From: Acidobacteriota bacterium
GTDB lineage: Bacteria; Acidobacteriota; Terriglobia; Bryobacterales; Bryobacteraceae
Assembly: GCA_026393985.1 (NCBI GenBank)
Contig: JAPKZB010000006.1
Location: 17,891-81,890, forward strand
DNA length: 64,000 nucleotides
Reading direction: 5' to 3'
Of the stretch, positions 1 through 8,060 are shown piece after piece. The number at the start of each line of letters is the position of its first letter. The stretch's first letter is position 1. The position numbers were made by a program, and so were the translations under genes. The notes beneath the pieces were generated by a model. It was not told the DNA's origin. It saw nothing but the letters and a program-made list of their open reading frames with translations, and made no database searches.

Positions 1-60
1 GCGAGGAACGCGCCCCTCCTGCCGGGCCGAAGCGAGTCCGTTGTGCGCGTTCCTCAGAAG
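1..60 (+). repeat. Dispersed hairpin element, copy 1 (cut by window edge)
   Basis: Positions 1-51 match 13627-13677 at 50 of 51 bases by hand alignment, and AGAAG at 56-60 matches 13682-13686. The left end of the element lies outside the window. It sits beyond the 3' end of the VWFA-like gene, so it is intergenic here, whereas the second copy lies inside a coding sequence. No ORF is evident in it. A short dyad, AGGAG-CGG-CTCCT, follows at 59-71. The element type is unknown; REP-like or MITE-like is an inference from size and hairpin. Confidence 0.7.
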
Positions 61-114
61 GAGCGGCTCCTCACACGCCTATTGCGGACGTCGCCGCCAA
101 CTCGAAGCCCTACT

Positions 115-1017
115 TCACCCCCGCGGCGCGTAGTAGCCCTTCCGGGCCCGCACAATCAGATCCTTCCGCGTCTTCACCCGCACATTCACCTCGTGAAATA
201 AGCCATCCGCCTTCAGCGGCTCCGGCCGGTACAGCACGTTGTACTGGTGCCGCAGTTCGTTCGAGATGTTCTCAAACGACTGCGCCAACTCCCGCGCCTG
301 AAACGGGAAAAACGCCATCCCACCCGTCTCGCTCGAAAAATACCGCAAAACCTTATCGCCGTCTTTCTCCTGCTTGCTGTTGTTGGTCGAAATCGTGTAC
401 ACCACCACGTCCGCCTTCTGCGCCATCTCCAGCGCTTGGTCGCGCGTGTAGCGGCTCGCGTTGTCGTCGCCGTCCCCCAGCACCACCATCGCCCGCCGGA
501 ACTTATGTCGCGGCTGGTCCTGCATCAGCTTATCCCGGCACGCAAAATAAATCGCCTCGTACAGCGCCGTCCCGCCCCCCGGCCGCAGGCCCCGTATCGC
601 CTTAGCCAACTGCTCCGTGTTGCCCGTCAGGTCCGCCACCAGTTCCGCGCCGGAGTCGTAGCTCACAATCACGGCTTTATCTTCCGGGCGCACCACGGAG
701 TTCACAAACTCCACCGCCGCCTCTTGTTGAAACTTGAAACGGTCCCGCACGCTGTTTGACGAGTCCACCAGAATGCCCAAACGCAGCGGTAGGTCCGATT
801 CCGCCACAAATTCGAGAATCTGCTGCGGCTTCTTCTCCTCGCGGATCTCGAAATCCTCCTTGGCCAGGTTGGTGACGAACCGCCCCTTCTTATCCGTCAC
901 GGTGAACAGCATGTTCACCCGGGCGACATCCAGCACAATGCGGCTCTGCTCGTCCGCGGCCTGCTGCGCCGCGGCCGGAAGAGCCGCCAGGGAACTGAGA
1001 AACGTGCGTCGGTTCAT
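115..1017 (-). CDS. VWFA-related (acidobacterial type) secreted protein
   Basis: A 300-residue protein starting MNRRTFLSSLAALPAAAQ, a twin-arginine-like or Sec export signal. A von Willebrand factor A fold follows. The metal-ion-dependent adhesion site is visible as DSSNS after a hydrophobic strand, a Thr in GGGTALYEA and an Asp in VVLGDGDDNAS. Families of this kind are abundant in Acidobacteriota, and their ligands are mostly unknown. The ORF is open further upstream, but ATG 1017 is chosen because it overlaps the stop of the pseudouridine-synthase gene as ATGA, implying translational coupling, and because the signal peptide begins there. Binding role is inferred from the fold. Confidence 0.85.
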   Translation of the reverse strand: MNRRTFLSSLAALPAAAQQAADEQSRIVLDVARVNMLFTVTDKKGRFVTNLAKEDFEIREEKKPQQILEFVAESDLPLRLGILVDSSNSVRDRFKFQQEAAVEFVNSVVRPEDKAVIVSYDSGAELVADLTGNTEQLAKAIRGLRPGGGTALYEAIYFACRDKLMQDQPRHKFRRAMVVLGDGDDNASRYTRDQALEMAQKADVVVYTISTNNSKQEKDGDKVLRYFSSETGGMAFFPFQARELAQSFENISNELRHQYNVLYRPEPLKADGLFHEVNVRVKTRKDLIVRARKGYYAPRG

Positions 1018-1916
1018 AAACTGCCTGACTCGATTATAGCTTCGAGCTCCGGGGGCAAAGGAGCTTCCACCGTCACCCGCTCCCCCGTGCTCGGCAGCTG
1101 GAACCCTAGCCGCGCCGCGTGCAGAAAAAAGCGCTCCGGCAGCAGCTCCGTGGCCCGCGCCCCGTAAAGCCGGTCCCCGAGAATCGGATGCCCCAGCGAC
1201 GACAGGTGCACCCGGATCTGGTGCGTCCGCCCCGTCCCGATCTTCACCTCCAGCAGCGCGTGCCGCCGGAAGCGCTCCAGCACCTTCCAGTCCGTCAGCG
1301 CGTGCCGCCCCGTCTCGAGGCGGCACGTCATCTTCGTCCGGTGCACCGGATCCCGCGTAATCGGCTTCTCCACCCGCCCGCTCGCCGCCGCGGGCAGCCC
1401 CTGCACCACCGCCAGATAAATCTTCTCCACCTCGCGCGAGGAAAACTGCTCGCTCAGCGCCCGGTGCGCCGCGTCCGTCCGCGCCACCACCAGCACTCCG
1501 CTCGTCTCCTTATCCAGCCGGTGCACAATGCCCGGCCGCTCGTCCCCCCCGGCCGTCGAAAGCTGCCCGAAATGGTAGAGCAGCGCGTTCACCAGCGTCC
1601 CCGAATGCTGCCCCGCCCCGGCGTGCACCACCACCCCTGCGGCCTTGTTCACCACCACCACGTCCTCATCCTCGTACAGCACCGCCAGCGGCAGTTCCTC
1701 CGCCTCGGCCCGCAGCGGCGGCCGCTCCATCGGCTCCACCCCAATCCGCTCCCCCCCCTTCAGCACCAGCGACGCCTTCGCCGCCCCGCCGTCCACCCGC
1801 ACCCGCCCCGCCTTCACCCACTCCTGCAAACGCGACCGGCTGAACTCCGGCAGCTTCCCCTGCAGAAAGTGATCAAGGCGCTGTCCCCGCCCGCTGTCAT
1901 CAACATGAAACTCCAC
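1014..1916 (-). CDS. RluA-family (RluC/RluD-like) pseudouridine synthase
   Basis: A 300-residue enzyme converting specific uridines of 23S rRNA to pseudouridine, judged by family. The N-terminus is an S4 RNA-binding domain (QRLDHFLQGKLPEFSRSRLQ, then VRVDGG). The catalytic motif IVHRLDKETSG carries the nucleophilic Asp, and GRTHQIRVHLSSLGHPI is the conserved C-terminal motif. The start is GTG at 1916. It is divergent from galU, with only 20 nt between the start codons. A -10-like GATACT lies 6 nt before the GTG, leaving no space for a ribosome-binding site. Which of RluA, RluC or RluD it matches cannot be fixed from sequence alone; RluD is likeliest from the S4 domain. Confidence 0.92.
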   Translation of the reverse strand: MEFHVDDSGRGQRLDHFLQGKLPEFSRSRLQEWVKAGRVRVDGGAAKASLVLKGGERIGVEPMERPPLRAEAEELPLAVLYEDEDVVVVNKAAGVVVHAGAGQHSGTLVNALLYHFGQLSTAGGDERPGIVHRLDKETSGVLVVARTDAAHRALSEQFSSREVEKIYLAVVQGLPAAASGRVEKPITRDPVHRTKMTCRLETGRHALTDWKVLERFRRHALLEVKIGTGRTHQIRVHLSSLGHPILGDRLYGARATELLPERFFLHAARLGFQLPSTGERVTVEAPLPPELEAIIESGSL

Positions 1917-1936
1917 CTGTCCAGTATCCTGTGTAA
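1917..1936. promoter_or_regulatory. Bidirectional leaderless-type promoter core
   Basis: The 20-nt gap between two divergent GTG starts contains AGTATCCT at 1923-1930. Read on the plus strand, TATCCT ends 6 nt before the galU GTG. Read on the minus strand, GATACT ends 6 nt before the rluD-like GTG. The two -10-like hexamers overlap, and neither gene has room for a Shine-Dalgarno. No good -35 was seen for either direction. The hexamers are observed; promoter activity is inferred. Confidence 0.5.
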
Positions 1937-2821
1937 GTGATCCGCAGCGCGATAGTTCCCGTAGCCGGCCACGGCACCCGGCTCCTGCCGGCCACCAAGT
2001 CCCAGCCCAAAGAGATGCTTCCGGTCGCCCGCAAGCCCATCGTGCAGTACGTTGCCGAAGAGCTCGTCTCCAATGGCATCGAGAACATCTGCTTCGTCAC
2101 CGGACGCAGCAAAACCTCCATCGAAAACCACTTCGACTCCGACCCCGAACTCACCCGCGTCCTCACCGAAGGCAACAAACAGGACCTGCTCGACGAACTC
2201 AAGTTTGAAGAGCTTGCCGCCAAGTTCTACTACACCCGCCAGCGCGTCCAGCGCGGACTCGGCGACGCCATCCTCTGCGGCGAAAACTTCGCCGGCGAGT
2301 CAGCTTTCCTGGTCGCCCTCGGCGACTCCATCCTCGGCCTCAACGCCCAGTCCCGCAGCGTCTCCCGCATGGGCGAACTCTTCGCCGAACTGCGCGCTAC
2401 CTGCGTCATCGCCGTCGAAGAGGTCCCTGCCGAAGAGGTCCACCACTACGGCATCATCGACCCCGGCGAAGGGGAAGGCGATTGGACGCGCATCCGCAAC
2501 ATCGTCGAAAAACCCTCCCGCGACGCGGCCCCCAGCCGCTGGGCCGTCGCCGGCCGCTACGCCTTCTCCCCCATCATCTTCGACATGATCCGCCGCGTCA
2601 AACCCGACAAACGAGGCGAAATCCAACTCACCAACGCCATTCAACTCCTCTGCGAAGAGGGCAAACGCGTCATCGCCCTCAAACTCCCCCCGCAGGACAA
2701 ACGCTACGACATCGGCAACTTCCCCAGCTACTTTGAAACCTTCGTCGAGTTTGCCCTCGCCGACCCCCTCTACGGCGCCGAATTCCGCGTCACCCTAGAA
2801 AGGTTACTCAACCGCAAATGA
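1937..2821 (+). CDS. galU: UTP-glucose-1-phosphate uridylyltransferase
   Basis: A 294-residue cytoplasmic enzyme making UDP-glucose from UTP and glucose-1-phosphate. The N-terminal nucleotide-binding signature GHGTRLLPATKSQPKEML is complete, followed by KPIVQYVAEE and NICFVTGRSKTSIENHFD. Later family motifs include VALGDSI, VEKPS and GRYAFSP, and GEIQLTNAI. Length matches GalU. The start is GTG 1937, with no ribosome-binding site but a TATCCT hexamer 6 nt upstream. The stop overlaps the next gene's ATG (ATGA), so it is probably translated with the glycosyltransferase, and galE lies 3 kb away. Together these suggest UDP-glucose and UDP-galactose supply for surface glycans. Confidence 0.95.
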   Translation: MIRSAIVPVAGHGTRLLPATKSQPKEMLPVARKPIVQYVAEELVSNGIENICFVTGRSKTSIENHFDSDPELTRVLTEGNKQDLLDELKFEELAAKFYYTRQRVQRGLGDAILCGENFAGESAFLVALGDSILGLNAQSRSVSRMGELFAELRATCVIAVEEVPAEEVHHYGIIDPGEGEGDWTRIRNIVEKPSRDAAPSRWAVAGRYAFSPIIFDMIRRVKPDKRGEIQLTNAIQLLCEEGKRVIALKLPPQDKRYDIGNFPSYFETFVEFALADPLYGAEFRVTLERLLNRK

Positions 2822-4167
2822 CCCGCGCGCGCGTCCTGTTTCCGCTGCTATTCGCAGTGGTGCTGGCCGTGCGGCTCGGACACGCGGGCCTCGTCTGGGT
2901 CGAAGAGGGCTATCCCGCCGCCGCCGCGCTCGCCATCCGGCACGGCGCGTGGCTCTACCGCGATCTCTGGTTCGATAAGCCACCCGGCTCGGCCTATCTC
3001 TATCTGCTCTGGGGCGCCCAAACCGGCTGGCCGCTCCGCCTCGCCGGCGCGCTCTACATCACCCTCGCGAGCTACACCGCCTACCGCTTCGCCCGCTCCG
3101 AATGGGGCCGCCGCGAAGGCGCCATCGCCGCCGCCCTGCTCGCCTTCTTTCTCACCTTCGCCCCCCACGGCGCCGCCCTCGTCCTCGGGCCCGACATGCT
3201 CCTCATCGTCCCCCATCTCCTGGCCGTCCACTACGCCTGGCGCGGCCGCCCCTGGCTCAGCGGCTTCTGGTGCGGCGCCGGCCTGCTCGTCAACACCAAA
3301 GCCGCCCTCGTCGCCGCCCTCTGCGCCTTCTGGCTCCACAGCTCCCTCCCCGCCTTCGCCACCGCCGTCCTCGCCCCGCAACTCCTCCTGCTGCCCGTCG
3401 CCCGCGACTACTGGCAACAGGTTTGGGTCTGGGGCGCGGCCTACTCCCGCGATACCTTCCTCGCCCATCCCTGGCGCGAAGCCCTCGTGCGCACCGCCAA
3501 CTGGCTCGGCTTCCAATCCGCCGCCGTCGTCCCCGCCGCCTGGTTCCTCCGCCAGGGCCCCGGCCGCCGCCGCTGGCTCCTCTGGCTGGCCGTCTCCCTC
3601 CTCGCCGTGGCGGCCGGGCTGCGCTTCTTCCCCCGCTACTACTTCCATATCCTGCCCGTCGTCGTACTGCTCGCCAGCCGCGGCCTTCTCCTCCTCCCCC
3701 GCCGCTGCGCCTGGGCCGTCAGCCTCCTGCTCCTCATCCCCCTCGTCCGCTTTGGCCCCCGCTACTACTGGCACGCCGGCTGGACCGACCTCGCCATCGA
3801 ACGCGACAGCCGCGCCGCCGCCGCCCGCCTACCCGGCTGCCAAAGCCTCTTCGTCTGGGGCTACCGGCCCGATATCTACGCCATCAGCGGCTGCCCCCCC
3901 GGCGCTCCCTACCTCGACTCCCAACCCCTCAACGGCGTCCTCGCCGACCGCCATCTCTCCTCCGCCGTAGCCACTACCCCCGGCGACCGGAGCCGGTTCA
4001 TCCTCTCTCGGCCCCACTACCTCATCGACGGCCTCGGCCTCTATAACCCCCGCCTCGCCCTCACCCAATACCCCGACCTCGCCCCCTGGCTCGCCCGCCA
4101 CTACGAAGAGATCGCCCGCACCTCCGGCTCCATCATTTACCGCGTCCGTCCAACTGCCACTGAGTAA
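2818..4167 (+). CDS. GT-C fold (GT39/ArnT-like) membrane glycosyltransferase
   Basis: A 449-residue polytopic inner-membrane protein with about ten hydrophobic segments. The N-terminal loop reads WVEEGYPAAAALAIRHGAWL and then YRDLWFDKPPGSAYLY, which resembles the acidic-residue and DKPP region of the PMT_2 family. Those enzymes use polyprenyl-phosphate sugars to glycosylate lipids, glycans or proteins on the periplasmic side. It is coupled to galU by an ATGA overlap, which supports a role in glycan assembly. Its 3' end overlaps the thiamine-diphosphate gene on the other strand by 35 bp. The acceptor and donor are unknown. Confidence 0.75.
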   Translation: MTRARVLFPLLFAVVLAVRLGHAGLVWVEEGYPAAAALAIRHGAWLYRDLWFDKPPGSAYLYLLWGAQTGWPLRLAGALYITLASYTAYRFARSEWGRREGAIAAALLAFFLTFAPHGAALVLGPDMLLIVPHLLAVHYAWRGRPWLSGFWCGAGLLVNTKAALVAALCAFWLHSSLPAFATAVLAPQLLLLPVARDYWQQVWVWGAAYSRDTFLAHPWREALVRTANWLGFQSAAVVPAAWFLRQGPGRRRWLLWLAVSLLAVAAGLRFFPRYYFHILPVVVLLASRGLLLLPRRCAWAVSLLLLIPLVRFGPRYYWHAGWTDLAIERDSRAAAARLPGCQSLFVWGYRPDIYAISGCPPGAPYLDSQPLNGVLADRHLSSAVATTPGDRSRFILSRPHYLIDGLGLYNPRLALTQYPDLAPWLARHYEEIARTSGSIIYRVRPTATE

Positions 4168-5758
4168 ACGGGCTCCGCGCCCCCTGCACATTCACATTCA
4201 GCACATAAGGCACCTGCGACCGGAATGCCCTTTCGAGCGCCGGACCCACCTGGCTCAGCTTCGTAATATTCTCCCCCCCGCACCCAAACCCCTTCGCAAT
4301 CTGGTCATACCGCGTCCGCCGCAACTCGCACGCCACCGTCTACCCCAACAGCTCCCCCTGCAACTCCCGCTCCAGCCCCCACCCCCCGTCGTTGCCCACA
4401 ACAATCACCAGCGGCAGCTTGTACCGCACCGCCGTGTCCAGCTCCGCCAGATAAAACCCAAACGAACCATCCCCCGTCACCATCATCACCGGCTGCTTCG
4501 GCCGGTGCATCTGCAGCGCAATCGCGTTCGGCAGCGCCGCCCCAATCGTCGCCATCGGCCCCAGCCGCAGCCACCCGCCCGGATGATTCGCCGGCAGCAT
4601 CACCCGCCCCCAGTGCACAAAATCCCCCCCGTCCCACGACAGCAGCGGATCCACCGGCAGCGTCCGCCGCAGCTCGGCGTAAAACGACGCCGGATGCATC
4701 ACCTTATCTCCCGCGTGCGCCGCCGCCAAGGCATCCATATCCGCCGTCCACGTCGACGCCGGCACCCACCCCGGCGCCGTCCACTTGCCCAGCTTCCCGT
4801 TTAGCGCCGTCAACACCGCCCGGACATCGGCACACAGCCCCACCGCCAACTCCCGGTTCAGCCCCAGCTCCGGCGCGTGAATATCCACCTGCGCAAACTT
4901 CGCCTCCGGCGAAAACAGCCGCGGCCCACCCATCGCCAGCCGGTAGTCGATCCGCTTGCCCAGCACCACCACCACATCCGCCTGCCGGAACACCTCCACG
5001 CACGCCCGGTTCAACGACGGGTCCGCGTAGCCCAGACTCGGCGCCAAACCCCGCGCCATCGTCACGTCATAGTACGGCAGCCGCGACCGCTCCAGAAACT
5101 CCCGCAGCGCCAGCCCGGCATCGGCCCACCACAAGCCGCTCCCGCCAATCACCACCGGCCGCTTCGCCCCCTTCAGTAGCTGCAGCAGAGGCGCCACGTC
5201 CGGCGCCCCGCTCGCCACCGTCGCCTGCGGCACCCGCGGCGCTCCGTTCGCCGCCCCGCGAAAACAGTCCACCGGAATCGTCAGATGCGCCACCCCCATC
5301 CGCCCCGTCGAAGCCTCGCTATAAGCCTTCCCCAATGCAAACGGAATCTGCGCCGCCGACGTCACCGTATGCGTCCACTTCGCCGCCGGCGCCGCCATCG
5401 CCGCCTGGTCCAGGTCCTGAAACACCACCCGGTGCCGCATCATCTGCGCCGGCGCCCCGCTCACCGTAATCAGCGGCGTGCCGTTCGAGTTGGCCGTAAT
5501 CAACCCCGTCAGCGAGTTCGTATGCCCCGGCCCCCCCGTCACCAGCGACAGCGCCGGCCGCCGCGTACAGCGCGCCCACGCATCCGCCGCATGCACCACC
5601 GCCGCCTCGTGGCGCATATGGATCACCTCGATCCCCGCGCCCTCCGACTGCGACAGCACCTCGTTCAAATGGTCTCCCACCAGGGTAAACATCCGGTCAA
5701 TCCCGAGCCTCTTCAGCGTGCCGAGGAAAGCCGCGGCGCCATTAGCGTTCTCTGCCAT
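4133..5758 (-). pseudogene. Thiamine-diphosphate (acetolactate-synthase-like) enzyme with in-frame TAG
   Basis: The frame encodes about 541 residues, normal for the ThDP-dependent decarboxylase family, but TAG at 4340-4342 stops it after residue 472. The same frame then continues as TVACELRRTRYDQIAKGFGC to a TGA/TAA-type end at 4133, clearly the missing C-terminus. Visible motifs are RHEAAVVHAADAW with the activating Glu near the N-terminus, GGPGHTNS, and the cofactor site VTGDGSFGFYLAEL followed by VVGNDGGWG. The stop removes about 67 residues next to the active site. A Gln or Trp codon one base away would restore it. It may be a sequencing error, a recent nonsense mutation or readthrough. 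The substrate is unclear: acetolactate synthase, benzoylformate decarboxylase-like and oxalyl-CoA decarboxylase-like members are all possible. Confidence 0.8.
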
Positions 5759-5775
5759 ACTTAAGATACTCTCGC
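5759..5775. promoter_or_regulatory. Second short bidirectional promoter core
   Basis: Only 17 nt separate the ATG of the ThDP enzyme (minus) and the ATG of galE (plus). The gap contains TAAGATACT. GATACT at 5765-5770 ends 5 nt before the galE ATG, and TATCTT on the minus strand ends 4 nt before the other ATG. As at galU, there is no space for two leaders or ribosome-binding sites. Promoter function is inferred. Confidence 0.4.
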
Positions 5776-6750
5776 ATGTCCAACATCCTCGTCACTGGTG
5801 GTGCGGGCTACATCGGCTCCCATACCGTCCACCAACTCACCCAGCGCGGCCACCAGGTCACCGTCCTCGACGATCTCTCCACCGGCTTTCGCGACGCCGT
5901 TCCCGAACCCCAACTCCACATCTGCTCCCTATTCGACACCGAGCAGGTAACCCACCTCCTCCAGCGCCTCCAAATCGACGCCGTCGTCCACTTCGCCGCC
6001 TTCATCGCCGTCGGCGAATCCACCCAGGAGCCCGAGCGCTACTTCACCAACAACGTCGCCGGCAGCCTCTCCCTGTTCAGCGCCATGGCCGCCGCCGGCG
6101 TCAAAAAACTCGTCTTCTCCTCCACCGCCGCCGTCTACGGCAACCCCCTCTCCACCCCCATCCCCGAAACCGCCCCCATCGCCCCCGTCAACCCCTACGG
6201 CGAAACCAAGGCCACCGTCGAACGCACCCTCGAATGGCTCGACCGCTGCCGCGGACTCCGCAGCGTACGCCTCCGCTACTTCAACGCCTGCGGCGCCAAC
6301 GAAGCCGCCGGCCTCAGCGAGCGCCACGTCCCCGAAACCCATCTCATCCCCCTGCTCATGAAGGCCGTCGTCACCGGCCAGCCCGTCACCATCTTCGGCA
6401 CCGACTACCCCACCCCCGACGGCACCTGCATCCGCGACTATATCCACGTCGACGACCTCGCCAAAGCCCACATCGCCGCCATCGATCACCTCCTCTCCGG
6501 CGGCCCCAGCGAAGTCTTCAACGTCGGCACCGGCCGCGGCTTCTCCGTCCGCGAAGTCCTCGCCGCCGTCGAACAGGTCACCGGCCGCCCCGTCCCCCAC
6601 GTCTTCGGCCCCCGCCGCGACGGCGACCCCGCCGAACTCGTCGCCGACTCCTCCAAACTCCGCGCCCGTCTCGGCTGGAACCCCGACCACAGCACCCTCC
6701 ACCAAATCGTCGCCTCCGCCTGGCCCAGCCAACAGCGCCGCTGGGCGTAA
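5776..6750 (+). CDS. galE: UDP-glucose 4-epimerase
   Basis: A 324-residue short-chain dehydrogenase/reductase that interconverts UDP-glucose and UDP-galactose using bound NAD. The Rossmann motif GGAGYIGS is at residues 8-15, followed by the Ser of SSTAAVYG and YGETK with the catalytic Tyr and Lys. RYFNACGA, GTDYPTPDGTCIRDYIHV and NVGTGRGFSV are diagnostic GalE blocks. The length is typical. The start is ATG 5776, with GATACT 5 nt upstream and no ribosome-binding site. With galU and the membrane glycosyltransferase nearby, it fits a nucleotide-sugar supply role. Confidence 0.96.
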   Translation: MSNILVTGGAGYIGSHTVHQLTQRGHQVTVLDDLSTGFRDAVPEPQLHICSLFDTEQVTHLLQRLQIDAVVHFAAFIAVGESTQEPERYFTNNVAGSLSLFSAMAAAGVKKLVFSSTAAVYGNPLSTPIPETAPIAPVNPYGETKATVERTLEWLDRCRGLRSVRLRYFNACGANEAAGLSERHVPETHLIPLLMKAVVTGQPVTIFGTDYPTPDGTCIRDYIHVDDLAKAHIAAIDHLLSGGPSEVFNVGTGRGFSVREVLAAVEQVTGRPVPHVFGPRRDGDPAELVADSSKLRARLGWNPDHSTLHQIVASAWPSQQRRWA

Positions 6751-6753
6751 AAT
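6748..6753 (+). promoter_or_regulatory. -10-like hexamer 6 nt before amidohydrolase start
   Basis: TAAAAT overlaps the galE stop codon and ends exactly 6 nt before ATG 6760. This is the spacing expected if transcription starts at the A of the ATG. No Shine-Dalgarno is present. No convincing -35 was found, so this is tentative. Confidence 0.4.
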
Positions 6754-6759
6754 AGCGGG

Positions 6760-8043
6760 ATGCGATTCCTGCTCCCACTCTGTCTGGCCGCCTCGCTCGC
6801 GGCCCAGCCCGCTTACGACCTCCTGCTCAAAAACGGCACGGTCATCGATCCCAAAAACAACATCAACGCCCGGCGCGACGTCGCCATCGCCGGCGGAAAA
6901 ATCGCCGCCGTCGAAGCCTCCATCGATCCCGCCCGCGCCAAAAAAGTCATCGACGTCGCCGGCCTCTACGTCTCCCCCGGCTTCATCGACCTCCACGTCC
7001 ACGTCTTCTACGGCGACGGCCCCAGCTACCGCGACGGCGGCCTCAGCGTCCTGCCCGACGCCCACTCCTTCCGCAGCGGCGTCACCACCATGGTCGACGC
7101 CGGCACCGCCGGCGCCAAGAACTTCGAAGTCTTCAAAAAACGCATCATCGACCGCTCCAAAACCCGCGTCCTCTCCTTCGTCAACATCGTCGGCGCCGGC
7201 ATGGGCGGAGCCGTCGAACAGAACCAGAACGATATGGATCCGGCGCTCCTCATCGCCCTCGCCAAAAAGTACCCGGATCTCATCGTCGGCGTCAAAACCG
7301 CCCACTACGCCGGCCCCGAATGGACCGCCGTCGATAACGCCGTCAAAGCCGGCACCGGCGCCAACATCCCCGTCATGGTCGACTTCGGCGCCTTCCGCCT
7401 CGACCGGCCCCATGAAGAACTGATCACCAAGCGCCTCCGCCCCGGCGACATGTACACCCACGCCTACCTCGCCGCCGTGCCCATGCTCGACAAAGACGGC
7501 AAGGTCCGTCCCTATCTCCTCGAAGGCCGCAAGCGCGGCGTCCTGTTCGACGCCGGCCACGGCGGCGGTAGCTTCGTCTTCCGCCACGCCGTCCCCGCCA
7601 TCAAACAGGGCTTCATCCCCGACTCCATCTCCACCGACCTCCACGCCTCGTCCATGATCGGCGGCATGAAGGACATGACCAACGTCATGTCCAAATTCCT
7701 TAACATCGGCATGTCGCTCGAACAGGTAATTCGCGCCTCCACCTGGCACCCCGCCCGGCAGATCAAACGCCCCGAGTTAGGCAATCTCTCCGTCGGTTCC
7801 CCGGCCGACGTCGCCGTTTTTTCCGTTCAACAAGGTAAATTCGGCTTCGTCGATGTCTACGGCGCCAAGATGAACGGCACGCAGATGATCACCGCCGAAA
7901 TGACCTTCCGCGATGGGCGTATGTATTGGGATCTCAACGGCTTAGCCCGCGAAAGCTGGGATAAGCTGCCCAAAGATTACGGCCCCCAGGCCGATTGGAC
8001 CTGGGATGGAGTAGTCTCCTCCGGCGTGCGCGGCAGAAAGTAG
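6760..8043 (+). CDS. Secreted amidohydrolase/deacetylase-family metallohydrolase
   Basis: A 427-residue protein with a Sec signal peptide (MRFLLPLCLAASLAAQPA). An amidohydrolase-superfamily TIM barrel follows: composite N-terminal strand DLLLKNGTVIDPKN, metal-binding FIDLHVHVFYGD, a candidate carboxylated Lys in IVGVKTAHY, then DAGHGGGSF and STDLH, with the closing NLSVGSPADVAVF strand. This resembles the amidohydrolase/deacetylase (dihydroorotase-like) group. The signal peptide implies a periplasmic or extracellular hydrolase of amides or acetylated compounds; the substrate is unknown. It lies 9 nt after galE but has its own -10-like TAAAAT. The S41 peptidase gene follows 17 nt later. Confidence 0.82.
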   Translation: MRFLLPLCLAASLAAQPAYDLLLKNGTVIDPKNNINARRDVAIAGGKIAAVEASIDPARAKKVIDVAGLYVSPGFIDLHVHVFYGDGPSYRDGGLSVLPDAHSFRSGVTTMVDAGTAGAKNFEVFKKRIIDRSKTRVLSFVNIVGAGMGGAVEQNQNDMDPALLIALAKKYPDLIVGVKTAHYAGPEWTAVDNAVKAGTGANIPVMVDFGAFRLDRPHEELITKRLRPGDMYTHAYLAAVPMLDKDGKVRPYLLEGRKRGVLFDAGHGGGSFVFRHAVPAIKQGFIPDSISTDLHASSMIGGMKDMTNVMSKFLNIGMSLEQVIRASTWHPARQIKRPELGNLSVGSPADVAVFSVQQGKFGFVDVYGAKMNGTQMITAEMTFRDGRMYWDLNGLARESWDKLPKDYGPQADWTWDGVVSSGVRGRK

Positions 8044-8057
8044 ACTGCTACAGTCTA
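8041..8057 (+). promoter_or_regulatory. -10 hexamer inside a perfect dyad before the S41 gene
   Basis: TAGACTGCTACAGTCTA is a perfect inverted repeat with 7-bp arms and a 3-nt loop. It starts at the amidohydrolase stop codon. It contains TACAGT (8049-8054), which ends 6 nt before ATG 8061. It could be a -10 element covered by an operator, or simply a small hairpin. No ribosome-binding site is present. Confidence 0.4.
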
Positions 8058-8060
8058 CGA

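Noticed and set aside
59-71. AGGAG-CGG-CTCCT as a terminator of the VWFA-like gene
   Set aside because: The stem is only 5 bp and no T-run follows on the minus strand.
2848-3774. Minus-strand open frame inside the glycosyltransferase gene
   Set aside because: Gly/Glu-rich shadow of a coding sequence with strong third-position C bias; no family features.
4340-4342. Pyrrolysine at the TAG codon
   Set aside because: The enzyme family does not use it, no pyl genes are in the window, and a simple nonsense change explains the site.
5929-7749. Long open frame (about 600 codons) on the minus strand across galE and the amidohydrolase
   Set aside because: It is the complement of two well-supported genes, made of Gly/Asp/Val/Ala-rich low-complexity sequence expected from GC-rich third positions.
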